NCBI GenBank assembly: GCA_965200235.1 | Contig: OZ241339.1 | Span: 3,286,001 to 3,350,000, forward strand | Direction of reading: 5' to 3' | Length of the DNA stretch: 64,000 nt | From: Azotimanducus chitobiosivorans | Lineage (GTDB): Bacteria; Pseudomonadota; Gammaproteobacteria; Pseudomonadales; Azotimanducaceae | Shown here: in pieces, positions 48,682-57,672 of the stretch | Numbering within the stretch: the first letter of the stretch is position 1 | Layout of the letters: each line of letters starts with the position of its first letter | Position numbers and translations under genes: made by a program | Notes under the pieces: model-generated | The model's database searches: none | What the model saw: only the letters and a program-made list of their open reading frames with translations | What the model was told of the DNA's origin: nothing

Positions 48682-49014
48682 ATGGGCAGCCTCTCTGAGC
48701 GCATCATGAAATACGCCAATGACCTTCCAGATGCCGTGCCGCTATGTTCGCTCGGTTTGCTTCAACTCGTAACAAAGTCGGCGGTTGACCTAGCTTTGTT
48801 GTGGCTTGCTCTTTCCGGCAAGCTCATGCGCATCCGCAGGACGTATACACGTCGGCGGTGGAGACCCGATTCGAGTAGTTATGCGCCGAGCATATGTACG
48901 GTGCTCAGGAATTTCTCGGCGTTGTGGGGCGAAACCTCCGCGCCGATGGTGAGTGGTTATTTGCGCAGTACGAGCCGTGTGCCCACCTGCCAGCGTACGA
49001 ATTCGGGTCGATAA
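48682..49014 (+). pseudogene. DUF6088 (AbiEi-like) antitoxin fragment with compensating frameshifts
   Basis: MGSLSERIMKYANDLPDAVPLCSLGLLQL is the conserved DUF6088 start. Codons after LMRI read TYTRRRWRPDSS in this frame, but VYTSAVETRF in the next one, which is what the family has; the frame returns at SYAPSI...LSALWGET-like sequence. Two opposite indels have therefore altered about 12 residues. The rest of the domain is lost before 49064. DUF6088 proteins are transcriptional antitoxins of AbiE-type pairs. No nucleotidyltransferase partner is present. Confidence 0.7.
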
Positions 49015-49063
49015 AATCGAATCCAATTGCAAAACCAAACGACACCAATCTCAGATCCGCACA

Positions 49064-50257
49064 ATGACGTTCGACCTCGAAGTTCCAACTCAGGAAGGCC
49101 AGCCTTTGACGCTGAATTTGAAGGCTGGCGAACTGCTGTTTGTGCTAGGTGCCAACGGAACTGGCAAGTCAAGCTTAATGTTCCGTTTCGCCCAAAGGCA
49201 CGCAGGAAGATCAAGAAAGATATCGGCTCATCGACAAACATGGATGAACACTGACGCGCTTGACATGACGCCAGCGACGAAGCTGCAAACCGAACAGAAT
49301 ATTCAGAACACGGATCAACAGCTCGAATCTCGGTATCGCGACGACTATGCTGCGCAACGGGCCAGCATGACGATATATGAGCTTATTGACGCAGAAAACG
49401 TCCGGGCGCGCCAAATTGCCTCGCTGGTCGACGCTGGAGATTTGAACGCTGCTAAACAAGCTTCAAGACAGGAAGCGCCTATCACGACCATCAATGAGCT
49501 GCTACGGCAGTCGAATTTGCCGGTCACAATCAGCATTCAAGCAAACGAGCGCGTGATGGCAAGCAAATTCGACGGTCATGAATACAGCGCCGCGCAGCTT
49601 TCCGATGGTGAGAGAAATGCTTTGTTGATTGCGGGCAACGTACTGACTGCCAAATCCGGAACGCTGCTGATCATCGATGAACCGGAGCGGCATCTGCACC
49701 GCTCCATAGTCTCGCCGCTGCTCGGCCAACTATTCCAGATTCGCTCGGACTGCGCGTTCGTCGTGTCAACTCACGATCACGGGTTGCCTCTGGAACTGCA
49801 AGCTACGCGTACACTTCTTTTGCGTGCTTGCACCTTCGACAAACAGGACGCAAGGAGTTGGGAAGCCGATGTAGTGCAATTCGATGCTCCCATTGATGAG
49901 ACAATCAAGCGAGACTTGCTCGGCGCGAGGAGAAAAATTCTTTTCGTCGAGGGCACGGAAGCAAGTTTAGACAAAGCACTATACGCCCTGATTTTTCCTA
50001 TGGTTTCTGTAATTCCAAAAGGTAGTTGTCACGATGTCGAACACGCGGTATCGGGTCTGCGGACTGGAGAAGAATTTCACTGGGTTCGGGCGTATGGGAT
50101 TGTCGATGGTGACGGATATGGGTTCGATCAGATTCAGGAGAGAAGGGACAAGGGAGTGTACGCGCTACCCGTTTATTCGGTTGAAGCTATCTATTTCCAC
50201 CCGGAAATCATTCAACGGATGGCAGATCTAATGGGGAAAACGCTTCGGATACGGTAG
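49064..50257 (+). CDS. OLD-like AAA ATPase with TOPRIM/DUF4435-type segment (5' part of a frameshifted gene)
   Basis: 397 residues from ATG 49064. The ABC/SMC-like ATPase part has Walker A VLGANGTGKSS, a signature-like AAQLSDGERNALLIAG, Walker B GTLLIIDEPERHLH and the switch histidine in VVSTHDHGLPLE. A C-terminal TOPRIM-like part follows: KILFVEGTEASLDKALYALIF, then VRAYGIVDGDGYG with the D-x-D pair. Proteins of this kind (OLD family, AAA-DUF4435) cut nucleic acid in phage defence. The frame ends early at 50257; the C-terminus continues in the -1 frame at 50258-50664 after the G4A4 run near 50233. Upstream is the DUF6088 remnant, downstream a DUF3644 HEPN gene. Confidence 0.8.
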   Translation: MTFDLEVPTQEGQPLTLNLKAGELLFVLGANGTGKSSLMFRFAQRHAGRSRKISAHRQTWMNTDALDMTPATKLQTEQNIQNTDQQLESRYRDDYAAQRASMTIYELIDAENVRARQIASLVDAGDLNAAKQASRQEAPITTINELLRQSNLPVTISIQANERVMASKFDGHEYSAAQLSDGERNALLIAGNVLTAKSGTLLIIDEPERHLHRSIVSPLLGQLFQIRSDCAFVVSTHDHGLPLELQATRTLLLRACTFDKQDARSWEADVVQFDAPIDETIKRDLLGARRKILFVEGTEASLDKALYALIFPMVSVIPKGSCHDVEHAVSGLRTGEEFHWVRAYGIVDGDGYGFDQIQERRDKGVYALPVYSVEAIYFHPEIIQRMADLMGKTLRIR

Positions 50258-50265
50258 ACGAGGCT

Positions 50266-50664
50266 TTGGCCGCGGGTGTTTCAGCCATTGAGGATCATAC
50301 AGAGCGACTTAGCAGGAAAGCCGCCAAAAAATCGGTCCGAAAATTGATCGTTGAGCAACTTCCGAACGATGACCAGCTTCTCGCGGGTGAAAATATAGTC
50401 CTAAAGAACGACGCAGACTCCATTCTGCAGCAGCGGAAACAGGAGCTTGATACTGCTGTTTCAAACCGTGACTGGGAAACTATTTTGACGAAGTGTCCTG
50501 TGCGGGAATCCAATGCATTGAACGCGATATCGAGGATACTGGGTTTCCAAAATGCTCAGGCATACCAGAAAGCCGTCCGTCGACTCTTGGCGAGCGACGA
50601 GAGCGCTCTGGCGGCTATACGCGGACTATTCGGCGACTTGCACGAGCGGTTGAATGCCACGTAA
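50266..50664 (+). pseudogene. 3' part of the frameshifted AAA-TOPRIM gene
   Basis: Reading back from this frame gives GENASDTVDEALAAGVSAIEDHTERLSRK, continuous with the ATPase gene if one base is added in the run TGGGGAAAACG. The rest is helical and charged (KKSVRKLIVEQLPNDDQLL, ILGFQNAQAYQKAVRRLLAS) without its own start signal. So 49064-50664 was one gene of about 530 codons. Either a recent mutation, a sequencing error in the homopolymer run, or regulated slippage. Confidence 0.75.
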
Positions 50665-50729
50665 ATGACGATCACCTGTCTTATTCGAGCTAAGTCCCAA
50701 AGGGACTCAGAAATTGCCAAAAATTGATC

Positions 50730-51791
50730 ATGTCAGCGAAGCTATCGAAACTCACGAAAAGCAATCTCGAAAAATGCCGTGCGGCAGCAATCGCGGCCGT
50801 AGAGTCATACAACCGACCCGGTGCAAGATTTAGAACGGCGCTATTTGTTATCTTGATTGTCTTGGCTTGGCAAGCATTTTTCCACGCCTACTTCTATAAA
50901 CAAAACAGAAAGCCTTGGCATCAATCCCGCAAATCCGCTCTCAGGACGGGTGTGCGCTACGAAAAAATCGATGGCGAACCGAAACACTGGGAGCTAAGTA
51001 TATGCCTTAAGGAGTACTTTCGAGATCACAACCCGCCAGAAAGAAAGAATCTCGAGTTTCTATTGGGGCTGCGCAACAAGATCGAACATCGAAATCTTCC
51101 ACAACTCGATCCCGCCCTCTATGGCGAATGTCAAGCGGCTCTGTTGAATCTGGAAAGATGTCTCGTGCGCCAGTTCGGGGATCAATATGCCTTGCAAGAT
51201 TCGCTCTCTGTATCGGTTCAATTCTCCAGCATTCGGCCCCAAGAGCAAATGAAGGCTATCAAGTCATTAGCTGGCGAAGCGCGCACGGTTATGGATTACA
51301 TCAATACGTTCAGGGCTGGTCTAGCTAACGATGATCTCAACCATCCTGGCTACGCGTATCGCGTCTTTCTCGTGCCGAAGATCGTGAATCGAGAGAATTC
51401 TGCTGACTCCGCAATCGAATTTGTCCACTTCGATGAAACTGACGAAGATCAGCAGGACGCTCTCCGAAAGGTGAATGTGCTGATTAAAGCCAAACACGTT
51501 CCGATTACCAATCTTGACCTAAAGAAGCCAACGGAGGTCGTCGCTAAAGTATCCGAATTGCTCCCGTTCGTATTCAACATGCACCACCATACGACTGCTT
51601 GGAAGCACTTCGACGTGCGGCCGGAAACAGGCAGCAAACAGCCACAACAAACAGACTCGTCCTATTGCGTATACGATAATGCCCACAAGGACTATCTGTA
51701 CACAAACAATTGGATTTCTAGATTGTTAGTTGAACTTTCCGATGCGCAAAAGTTTGAAGAGATCATGGGCAAACCTCCTCAAACGAAGTAA
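50730..51791 (+). CDS. DUF3644 HEPN-family protein
   Basis: A 353-residue protein from ATG 50730. The N-terminal half is DUF3644: KCRAAAIAAVESYNRPGARFRTALFVILIVLAWQAFFHAYF, ELSICLKEYF, and NLEFLLGLRNKIEHRNLP, where R-N-K-I-E-H is the R-X4-H motif of HEPN ribonucleases. A second helical part of about 190 residues follows. HEPN proteins of this type are abortive-infection RNases. It follows the AAA-TOPRIM gene on the same strand after about 65 bp, so the two may have formed one defence module. Confidence 0.82.
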   Translation: MSAKLSKLTKSNLEKCRAAAIAAVESYNRPGARFRTALFVILIVLAWQAFFHAYFYKQNRKPWHQSRKSALRTGVRYEKIDGEPKHWELSICLKEYFRDHNPPERKNLEFLLGLRNKIEHRNLPQLDPALYGECQAALLNLERCLVRQFGDQYALQDSLSVSVQFSSIRPQEQMKAIKSLAGEARTVMDYINTFRAGLANDDLNHPGYAYRVFLVPKIVNRENSADSAIEFVHFDETDEDQQDALRKVNVLIKAKHVPITNLDLKKPTEVVAKVSELLPFVFNMHHHTTAWKHFDVRPETGSKQPQQTDSSYCVYDNAHKDYLYTNNWISRLLVELSDAQKFEEIMGKPPQTK

Positions 51792-52178
51792 AGGCAGGAT
51801 GACCTTGGCTTTCGCAGAGACTCATTCTGCGGCGCAACAAGAAAGACAGTGGGAAAGCACCAAAGCCGGAACCATCCATTCTTCAATTCTACGATAATGG
51901 TTACGGTGTCGCTCCCCTTGTTTCCTGATTCCCTGATAACGCAACGGGAAGAATCAAGAGAGCGCATCTACGCTGGCGTGGTGGTCTGGCCGAATTCCAG
52001 CAATTTATTAAGTCACATTTTAGGTGCGCCAAGGAGGCGGGTTATGGAGTCGAGTCCGGTACGGGTGGAGACGGAGTTCACGGATAAGATGCTGACGGTC
52101 TGAGGATGTCGGACAGAAATCTTTGTGCGGGCCTGTAGATGTAGTTTCTGCGCCCGACTGCAGTGTCAACTCTCAATA
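51792..52178. other. Gap without a convincing gene
   Basis: Between the DUF3644 gene and the convergent restriction endonuclease gene. A frame around 51990-52100 (ending RVMESSPVRVETEFTDKMLTV) could be a degraded transposase start, but nothing is strong enough to name. No strong hairpin or repeat was recognised. Confidence 0.4.
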
Positions 52179-53255
52179 CTATCGAATTCGGTTGCCCAAA
52201 ACGCCTTCAAATTCTCTGTTTGACATGAACCCGTACCTTTTGCCCTCGTGTCCAACGAAATTTATGGCATGTTTCGCCAAAGTCCTGCCTACTCTCGAGT
52301 CGTTTTTGAAGATTCGAAGTTCGTACCTGCTTTCGTGAACCCTAGAAATTGCTGCGAAGTTACCGGGCTGTGCCAGCTTTGTGTGTCGAAGGGGTCCGGT
52401 CCCGAGTCGAAAGTCTAGATTATTTTCAGCTTCGAACGTCACACGCACCTCATGGCTCTCCCCTAGATCAACGAAATATAAGTCAACTAAGCACGAGTAC
52501 GTTTTCTTCCAACCCCGTTTATTGGGAATCGTAAGCGCAGGAAAGAAGTCATAGCAGTCCCTACTGAGCCAAAAGTACTGAGTGCCTTTTGCCGCATTTG
52601 TTCTGGGTGCAGCGTTTATACGCACAGTGTCAGCGTGACCCAAGCGGACTACCAATGTAACTTCATTCGTTTCGTCCAGTACGATGTCAGCTTCTTGTTC
52701 ATCATAAAGTAGCTTCCAGACCGGCGCAGTCGTGTTATCCAATTGCGGTTGGTAGAACTCCCAATCTTGCGACAGCATGCCACAAATGAAGTCTTCCCAA
52801 GAAAAGCCAAGGGACTGAGTTGTGGCACGGTCGAGCATCAGAGACATTTCCACATTCTGTGCCATACCAGGGCCTGTAAAGTTGCCGCTTGAAACAACCA
52901 ACATTTCTCCAGTCGAAGTTTTGGAGCCGTAGCTCTTCACATGCATAAGCCGCTTTCTGTTGACTACATGAACATCCGCTCCACACTTGAGCAATTCGTG
53001 CACGATCTGGCGACTCGTAAGTCGTTGCCTAGGGCTACCGCCAAAAATGGCCACGACACGTCCACCATTTTCAATGTGTCGTCGAAAAGCAGGGAAGAAG
53101 CGAACACCACCGTTGTAGTTCGCGAATCCAGAAACAATGTAAATTGTTCCGTCCCCCAGGTTATGCTCGCGAAGCCATATCTTTTCTAATATGGGAACCA
53201 GTCCCATGCTTGCGCCGGTCGCGTACACATTGGGATGAACAGCTAACTCGTTCAC
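52179..53255 (-). CDS. BfiI-like restriction endonuclease (PLD/HKD superfamily)
   Basis: A 358-residue protein starting at GTG 53255, in a GTGA overlap with the methyltransferase gene. The PLD nuclease half shows IYIVSGFANYNGGVRFF and a single HxK motif, MHVKSYG, with His105 and Lys107, followed by VVSSGNFTGPG (Asn125). BfiI, the metal-independent PLD-type enzyme, has the same length and its catalytic histidine is also numbered 105 (from memory of the literature). The C-terminal 160 residues would be the B3/EcoRII-N-like DNA-recognition domain. Together with two methyltransferases directly upstream it forms a complete three-gene restriction-modification operon. Confidence 0.85.
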   Translation of the reverse strand: MNELAVHPNVYATGASMGLVPILEKIWLREHNLGDGTIYIVSGFANYNGGVRFFPAFRRHIENGGRVVAIFGGSPRQRLTSRQIVHELLKCGADVHVVNRKRLMHVKSYGSKTSTGEMLVVSSGNFTGPGMAQNVEMSLMLDRATTQSLGFSWEDFICGMLSQDWEFYQPQLDNTTAPVWKLLYDEQEADIVLDETNEVTLVVRLGHADTVRINAAPRTNAAKGTQYFWLSRDCYDFFPALTIPNKRGWKKTYSCLVDLYFVDLGESHEVRVTFEAENNLDFRLGTGPLRHTKLAQPGNFAAISRVHESRYELRIFKNDSRVGRTLAKHAINFVGHEGKRYGFMSNREFEGVLGNRIR

Positions 53256-54724
53256 GGATTTTGCAAGAATATGAGGGATTCTGCCGTTATTGCATTGTTC
53301 ATGTGATAACCGTAGCGCCTGTAAGTCTGAAGCGGAAGTACTTCACTGATTTTCCAGCCACTCGAATGTGCTAGGTCCGCAAGATGGGCCGGGGTATCAA
53401 TGTCATATCGTACGCCTCCGAGTACTGTGTGGTTTCTGCCAACGACGAGTCCGAACGGAGCGTTGGAACGCAGATTCCGTCGGATAGCACGAAAGCTCCT
53501 CAGCATAGATGAGAAGTATCGGTATAGCAGCATAGGGACGGCTTGCCGGCGGAATCCATCCTGCGGCGCAATATTCTCCTGAAGCATGCGGCAGTAAGCG
53601 GCTTGAGACTCTGGCAAGTTATACGTGTTGTCGAGAAGAGCGTCTAGCAGCGCTCCCCGTCGTTGCCCTCGTAGCTCTCGGCTACCTGCAAGTTCAGCTT
53701 CAAGAACTGCTATGCGTTCGGGTTCTACTAGTCCAAGCCAGATTAGTGAGAGACGCTGCGTATCAATGTACGGTAGAGCCATTGCATATGGCGGGCTCGT
53801 GATGGCGGCATCAAAAGGCTCGGGCAGGTTCAGCGTGGTCACGTCGCACAGAGTGGCTTGTCCCTGTGGCAACTCAGTCCCTAGCAGCGCTTGTGCGGAC
53901 TCAATTCGCATTATGGACTGGTGGGACGAGTGCGAGAACGCTGCAATAAAGCTCCTTTCGGGGAGTGGTGTCTTGCGGCGCCGAATGCGCAAGTCTTGCG
54001 GGTCTTGAAGCGAGTACTGACGTAATAGGTTACTCGCTATCGCCAAGAAGACCGGAGCAAGGTCGCCTGCAGTACTCTCGATGATGATGCGGATTGCTTC
54101 CACAGACTTAAGCGTGTCCTTGTCGAACCACAGCCTGAGATAATCGAGTCTTGAGTCCTTAATTATCTCGACTTTCTGGGGGGATCTTTTGAGCGATTTT
54201 TCGATCACCCGGAGAGCAGAGTAAAGTCGCTGCGCTGGAGTTGATAACGCCAGCACTTTTGCATTGGTGATGAATACGGCAAATGGATTGAGATCAATGC
54301 CAAGGCTGGTTGTGCGCATATGGGAACATTCGATCAAGGTTGTCCCGCTTCCACAAAATGGATCTAGCACTCGATGGTGTGGGCGTACATTAAAAATGTT
54401 CAGTATGGACCGGACTACTTGGGGGTTGAACTTGCCCTTGTATTCGTGCAACCCGTGCACAGAATACCGAGTCGATTGGCGAGATGGGCCGCGAGATGCT
54501 GCATTCTCCAGTTGACTTTGAAGCGTTTTTTCAGCGGTCTTGCCGCTATTAACGCTAGCAAAGTATGTCAATCGGTCGACCAGCTCGTCACTAGCGCCCT
54601 TGGGCACTGTGATCCCACTCTTTGTATGCTTGAGCGCCGAGTATTCCACCAATCCCGAAACTTCTCGGAGAGCTAGTTCCTTTTCGTAAGGGTAGTATCT
54701 GTATGAGTGCCATTGGAGGTGCAT
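53252..54724 (-). CDS. DNA methyltransferase of the BfiI-like system, 1 (amino-methylating, SPPY type)
   Basis: A 490-residue protein. The AdoMet motif I is VLDPFCGSGTTLIE (about 120-133), followed by SLGIDLNPFAVFITNAK; catalytic motif IV is ITSPPYAMALPYID (about 310-323). TSPPY is typical of N4-cytosine and some N6-adenine enzymes. Motif I comes before motif IV with some 190 residues between, which would hold target recognition. Its ATG shares one base with the stop of the second methyltransferase (TAATG) and its stop overlaps the nuclease start, so expression is coupled methylase-first. Confidence 0.9.
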   Translation of the reverse strand: MHLQWHSYRYYPYEKELALREVSGLVEYSALKHTKSGITVPKGASDELVDRLTYFASVNSGKTAEKTLQSQLENAASRGPSRQSTRYSVHGLHEYKGKFNPQVVRSILNIFNVRPHHRVLDPFCGSGTTLIECSHMRTTSLGIDLNPFAVFITNAKVLALSTPAQRLYSALRVIEKSLKRSPQKVEIIKDSRLDYLRLWFDKDTLKSVEAIRIIIESTAGDLAPVFLAIASNLLRQYSLQDPQDLRIRRRKTPLPERSFIAAFSHSSHQSIMRIESAQALLGTELPQGQATLCDVTTLNLPEPFDAAITSPPYAMALPYIDTQRLSLIWLGLVEPERIAVLEAELAGSRELRGQRRGALLDALLDNTYNLPESQAAYCRMLQENIAPQDGFRRQAVPMLLYRYFSSMLRSFRAIRRNLRSNAPFGLVVGRNHTVLGGVRYDIDTPAHLADLAHSSGWKISEVLPLQTYRRYGYHMNNAITAESLIFLQNP

Positions 54725-55848
54725 TAGGGGACTTTTCTTCGTAGCACCAATACGGTTTCAGTCTTAATATTCGCGTGGGACAGATTAAATGACTTGCGCT
54801 TAGACGACAGGGCTCGCTCCGTTGCAAACCTAGTCTCAAATCCATGTACTTCCGCAGCTTCAATGACTATTTTCGCATTGTTAACAATCTCGCCGTGAAT
54901 CCGTGATCGACCAACTACGAAACAGACATGACCACCCGGAACTACGACTTGATCGAGTAATGCAAAGGTCTGCCTCATCTGGCGATCAAAGTTCGCCGCT
55001 GTATGATGATTCTTCTTGTAAAAGTGAGCGCGGGCACCGATTTCCTGCGCTTTGACGCTCAAAGGGTCGAAACCGAGCCACCACATGCGATATTTGTGGT
55101 ACAGCCAGTATTCGTAAGCGTTCGGATAGGGTGGTGAAGTAATGACAAGGCCTATCGGGTGGGCTATCTGGTCTGGGACTAGATCTAAGGTGTTCCCCTC
55201 TATTACGTCCGCATTGCGAACGGGATAAGTGCGTTTTCGTAGCACTGTTCCAATGCGTTCGATGGCTCTCAAAAATAGAGTGGAAACGATATCGGGAGAA
55301 TCATTCTTTGAGACGGCTGCATAGCGGGTGTCACTCTCTTGATTAGAGACTCTTACAATGATGCTTGACAGTGCGAGATGGAGTAGATCTCTTGTCTCAA
55401 ACGACAGTGAGTCTATGGACTGTTTGAGAGCTGCGAGCATCTTCTGAATAGATGGTTGGAACCAGTGATTAAGGTTGGGGATCGATGGAACAGTGGCGAT
55501 TGGATGTGTCTTGGTTCGCTCAATCACTGCAAACGCATCGGTTTCTAATGCTGACGGGCAAGGTGCTGTCTTTGCGCGACTAATGAGGCAGGCGATAGGG
55601 TTGAGGTCGACTCCTATGCAGGGGATGCCGAGTCGCTGACTCTCGACCAATGTTGTTCCGCTACCGCAGAATGGATCTAAGATGGCTGTACCCTTGCTTG
55701 GAGGCAGGGCATTAATCAACGTGCGCGGAATTTCCGAAATGAACTTGGCCGGATAGGGATGGAGTTCTTCGATCGTGCCGCGCGATGTCCGGTCCGGAAA
55801 GGACCAATCCACAGTTGCGAGTTGCTGAAAAGGAGATTGCTTGGCCAT
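54724..55848 (-). CDS. DNA methyltransferase of the BfiI-like system, 2 (amino-methylating, SPPY type)
   Basis: A 374-residue protein from ATG 55848; residues encoded further upstream overlap the next gene and are not conserved. Motif I is ILDPFCGSGTTLVESQ and motif IV VITSPPYPNAYEYW; LHPYPAKFISEIP upstream is typical of the group. It is distinct from its partner in sequence. Two methyltransferases are expected for an asymmetric recognition site, one per strand, as in BfiI. It is the first gene of the R-M operon. Confidence 0.9.
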   Translation of the reverse strand: MAKQSPFQQLATVDWSFPDRTSRGTIEELHPYPAKFISEIPRTLINALPPSKGTAILDPFCGSGTTLVESQRLGIPCIGVDLNPIACLISRAKTAPCPSALETDAFAVIERTKTHPIATVPSIPNLNHWFQPSIQKMLAALKQSIDSLSFETRDLLHLALSSIIVRVSNQESDTRYAAVSKNDSPDIVSTLFLRAIERIGTVLRKRTYPVRNADVIEGNTLDLVPDQIAHPIGLVITSPPYPNAYEYWLYHKYRMWWLGFDPLSVKAQEIGARAHFYKKNHHTAANFDRQMRQTFALLDQVVVPGGHVCFVVGRSRIHGEIVNNAKIVIEAAEVHGFETRFATERALSSKRKSFNLSHANIKTETVLVLRRKVP

Positions 55849-55867
55849 AGGTTTGTTGTGGATTACC

Positions 55868-56680
55868 CTAACTATGCAAATTAAGTGAAATAGCGACGCT
55901 CCCATCAAGCACCCGCAACATGCGCTTGAGCGCAAAGTGCCTGTAGCTAGTGCGCATGAGCGCCCCGATCTCTTCCCAGTCGGCGTCATCCTCGATATCA
56001 AGTTCAATCCAACCGTTGTGGCCGATATAAGGCGGGATTGAGTAGCGTGGGTCGAAGGTGAGCGTGCCCTGCTGCTCGCTGCCCACCCAAAACTGTAGAC
56101 GCAAAAATCCTCGCCGACTGTGCTTACTAGCGAAGGATTTGCGCCCCGTGCGCCAGACCGGATTACCGAACTGGAGCGATTCGGTGGTTTCCGGCAGCGA
56201 CAAGCAGAGTTCCCGAAACACCTCAAGCTTCGCTTGCGATTCCGGTCTTGCCAACGGATCGACTTCTTCTACGGGTAGGTCTTCGCTTGGCGGTTCAATG
56301 TCGATGGTATCCGTGATCATCGCGCTTAAGCTCGCTGGCGCGACCTTCTCATAGGCTTCGCGCACGCGCATCGCGATTGTCGTCCTGCGTAGGCCCTTGT
56401 CCAAATGTACGCCGAGCCAGCCACGCGGACCGACATAGGGAGGCACGAAGTATTGCTCCGGCTCGTTTTCCGCATAGAACGCTTGCGCGCCCGGCGGTGC
56501 GTTCAGCCACAGCGCGATGCGACCATCGCCGTGGTGGTTGACGACGTAGGTCGCAAACGTCTTGCCGCGAACGCGGAAATCGGGCGAGCCTCGCGACGGC
56601 TGTTCCACGGCTTCAGGCAATGACAGGCAGACTTCCTGAACTGCGTCGCTGATGGTTCTTGGCGCGGTGTCGGCAGTCAT
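55868..56680 (-). CDS. Double YjbR/MmcQ-domain (DUF419) protein
   Basis: A 270-residue protein from ATG 56680 with two tandem copies of the YjbR fold. Copy 1: EVCLSLPEAVEQPSRGSPDFRVRGKTFATYVV ... PPYVGPRGWLGVHLD. Copy 2: ELCLSLPETTESLQFGNPVWRTGRKSFAS ... PPYIGHNGWIELDIED. YjbR domains resemble DNA-binding (CyaY-like) folds but have no defined role; the doubled form is less common. The ATG overlaps the stop of the formylglycine-type gene (TAATG). The R-M operon follows 19 bp downstream. Confidence 0.88.
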   Translation of the reverse strand: MTADTAPRTISDAVQEVCLSLPEAVEQPSRGSPDFRVRGKTFATYVVNHHGDGRIALWLNAPPGAQAFYAENEPEQYFVPPYVGPRGWLGVHLDKGLRRTTIAMRVREAYEKVAPASLSAMITDTIDIEPPSEDLPVEEVDPLARPESQAKLEVFRELCLSLPETTESLQFGNPVWRTGRKSFASKHSRRGFLRLQFWVGSEQQGTLTFDPRYSIPPYIGHNGWIELDIEDDADWEEIGALMRTSYRHFALKRMLRVLDGSVAISLNLHS

Positions 56681-57672
56681 TATCGAACCACCCGAAATCC
56701 GATATGCGATGTTCCGAGCGCGAGGTCTTGGGCTTGGCGCGCTGCCGGGCGAAAGCGATAGCAGTAGGAATCGCTGCACAGGAACGAGCCACCCTTGAGG
56801 ACGCGCACTGGCCGGTCGCCTTGGCTTGGGTCGAAACCGTCATTTCGGGCGCCGCGCCACCTGGCATCTTCGTGGCTCGGATAATAGGCCGAGTCGGTCC
56901 ACTCCCAGACGTTGCCGATCATGTCAAAGAGGCCGAACCCGTTGGCGGGAAACGAGCCGACCGGCGCGATGCCGACAAAGCCGTCGTCGCCTGTATCGGC
57001 GATCGGGAAGACGCCTTGCCAGGTGTTGGCCTTGTCCTCAATCGCGGCGTCTTCGGCGGCGGCCCAGGAATAGACTTCGCCGTCAAGTCCGCCGCGAGCG
57101 GCGTACTCCCATTCGGCTTCATTGGGGAGGCGAGCGCCTGCCCACCCGGCATAGGCGAGAGCGTCCTCGTAGACAATCTGCACCACCGGAAACGATGCGA
57201 AGCGCACGTCAAGCGGCGCATCGCCTTGCGGATGCAGCCAATTCGCCCCCGGCACGAACTGCCACCAGTCGTTCATGCTGCGCGGATTCTCACTCGCAAA
57301 AAACACGAACGACCCGGCGGGCGTCTCCGGCCCGGGCCAGTCTTCGTCGGCGACGCGCCAGCCTCGTTCGGCGCGGGTCTCATAGCCGGTCTCCAGCACA
57401 AAGAGGGCGAACTGCGCGTTGGTGATTTCGTGCTTGGACATTGAGAAGTCTTCGACGCACGCCTGACGCGGCGGCGTCTCCTCTGGGTAGATGCGATCAT
57501 CGCCCATCGTGAAGCAGTTGCCGGTGACTTCCACCCATTGAATGCCCTCGGCGGACTCGGCGAGGCCGAGCAAGGCGAGGCTCGACGCTTCATCAAAGCT
57601 GCACCAAGCGGATGCGGAGAGAAGCGCGAACGCCCAGACCAGCATGCGTCGCCTGAGCAGGCGACTACTCAC
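56680..57672 (-). CDS. Exported formylglycine-generating enzyme-type protein (FGE/SUMF1 domain)
   Basis: About 330 residues from GTG 57672 (ATG 57645 is an alternative). The N-terminus is an arginine-rich stretch and hydrophobic core (RLLRRRMLVWAFALLSASAWC), a signal peptide. The FGE domain includes FTMGDDRIYPEETPPRQACVEDF, ARLPNEAEWEYAARGG, GLFDMIGNVWEWTDS, and the active-site block LKGGSFLCSDSYCYRFRPAAR, with both cysteines at the C-x4-C spacing of genuine FGE, then SHIGFRVV. True FGE oxidises a sulfatase cysteine to formylglycine; no sulfatase is in the window. Coupled to a TPR gene upstream (8 bp overlap). Confidence 0.9.
   Translation of the reverse strand: MSSRLLRRRMLVWAFALLSASAWCSFDEASSLALLGLAESAEGIQWVEVTGNCFTMGDDRIYPEETPPRQACVEDFSMSKHEITNAQFALFVLETGYETRAERGWRVADEDWPGPETPAGSFVFFASENPRSMNDWWQFVPGANWLHPQGDAPLDVRFASFPVVQIVYEDALAYAGWAGARLPNEAEWEYAARGGLDGEVYSWAAAEDAAIEDKANTWQGVFPIADTGDDGFVGIAPVGSFPANGFGLFDMIGNVWEWTDSAYYPSHEDARWRGARNDGFDPSQGDRPVRVLKGGSFLCSDSYCYRFRPAARQAQDLALGTSHIGFRVVR

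Noticed and set aside
51849..52103. 84-codon plus-strand frame before the restriction gene
   Set aside because: Possible transposase start, but the similarity is too vague to name and there are no ends or second domain.
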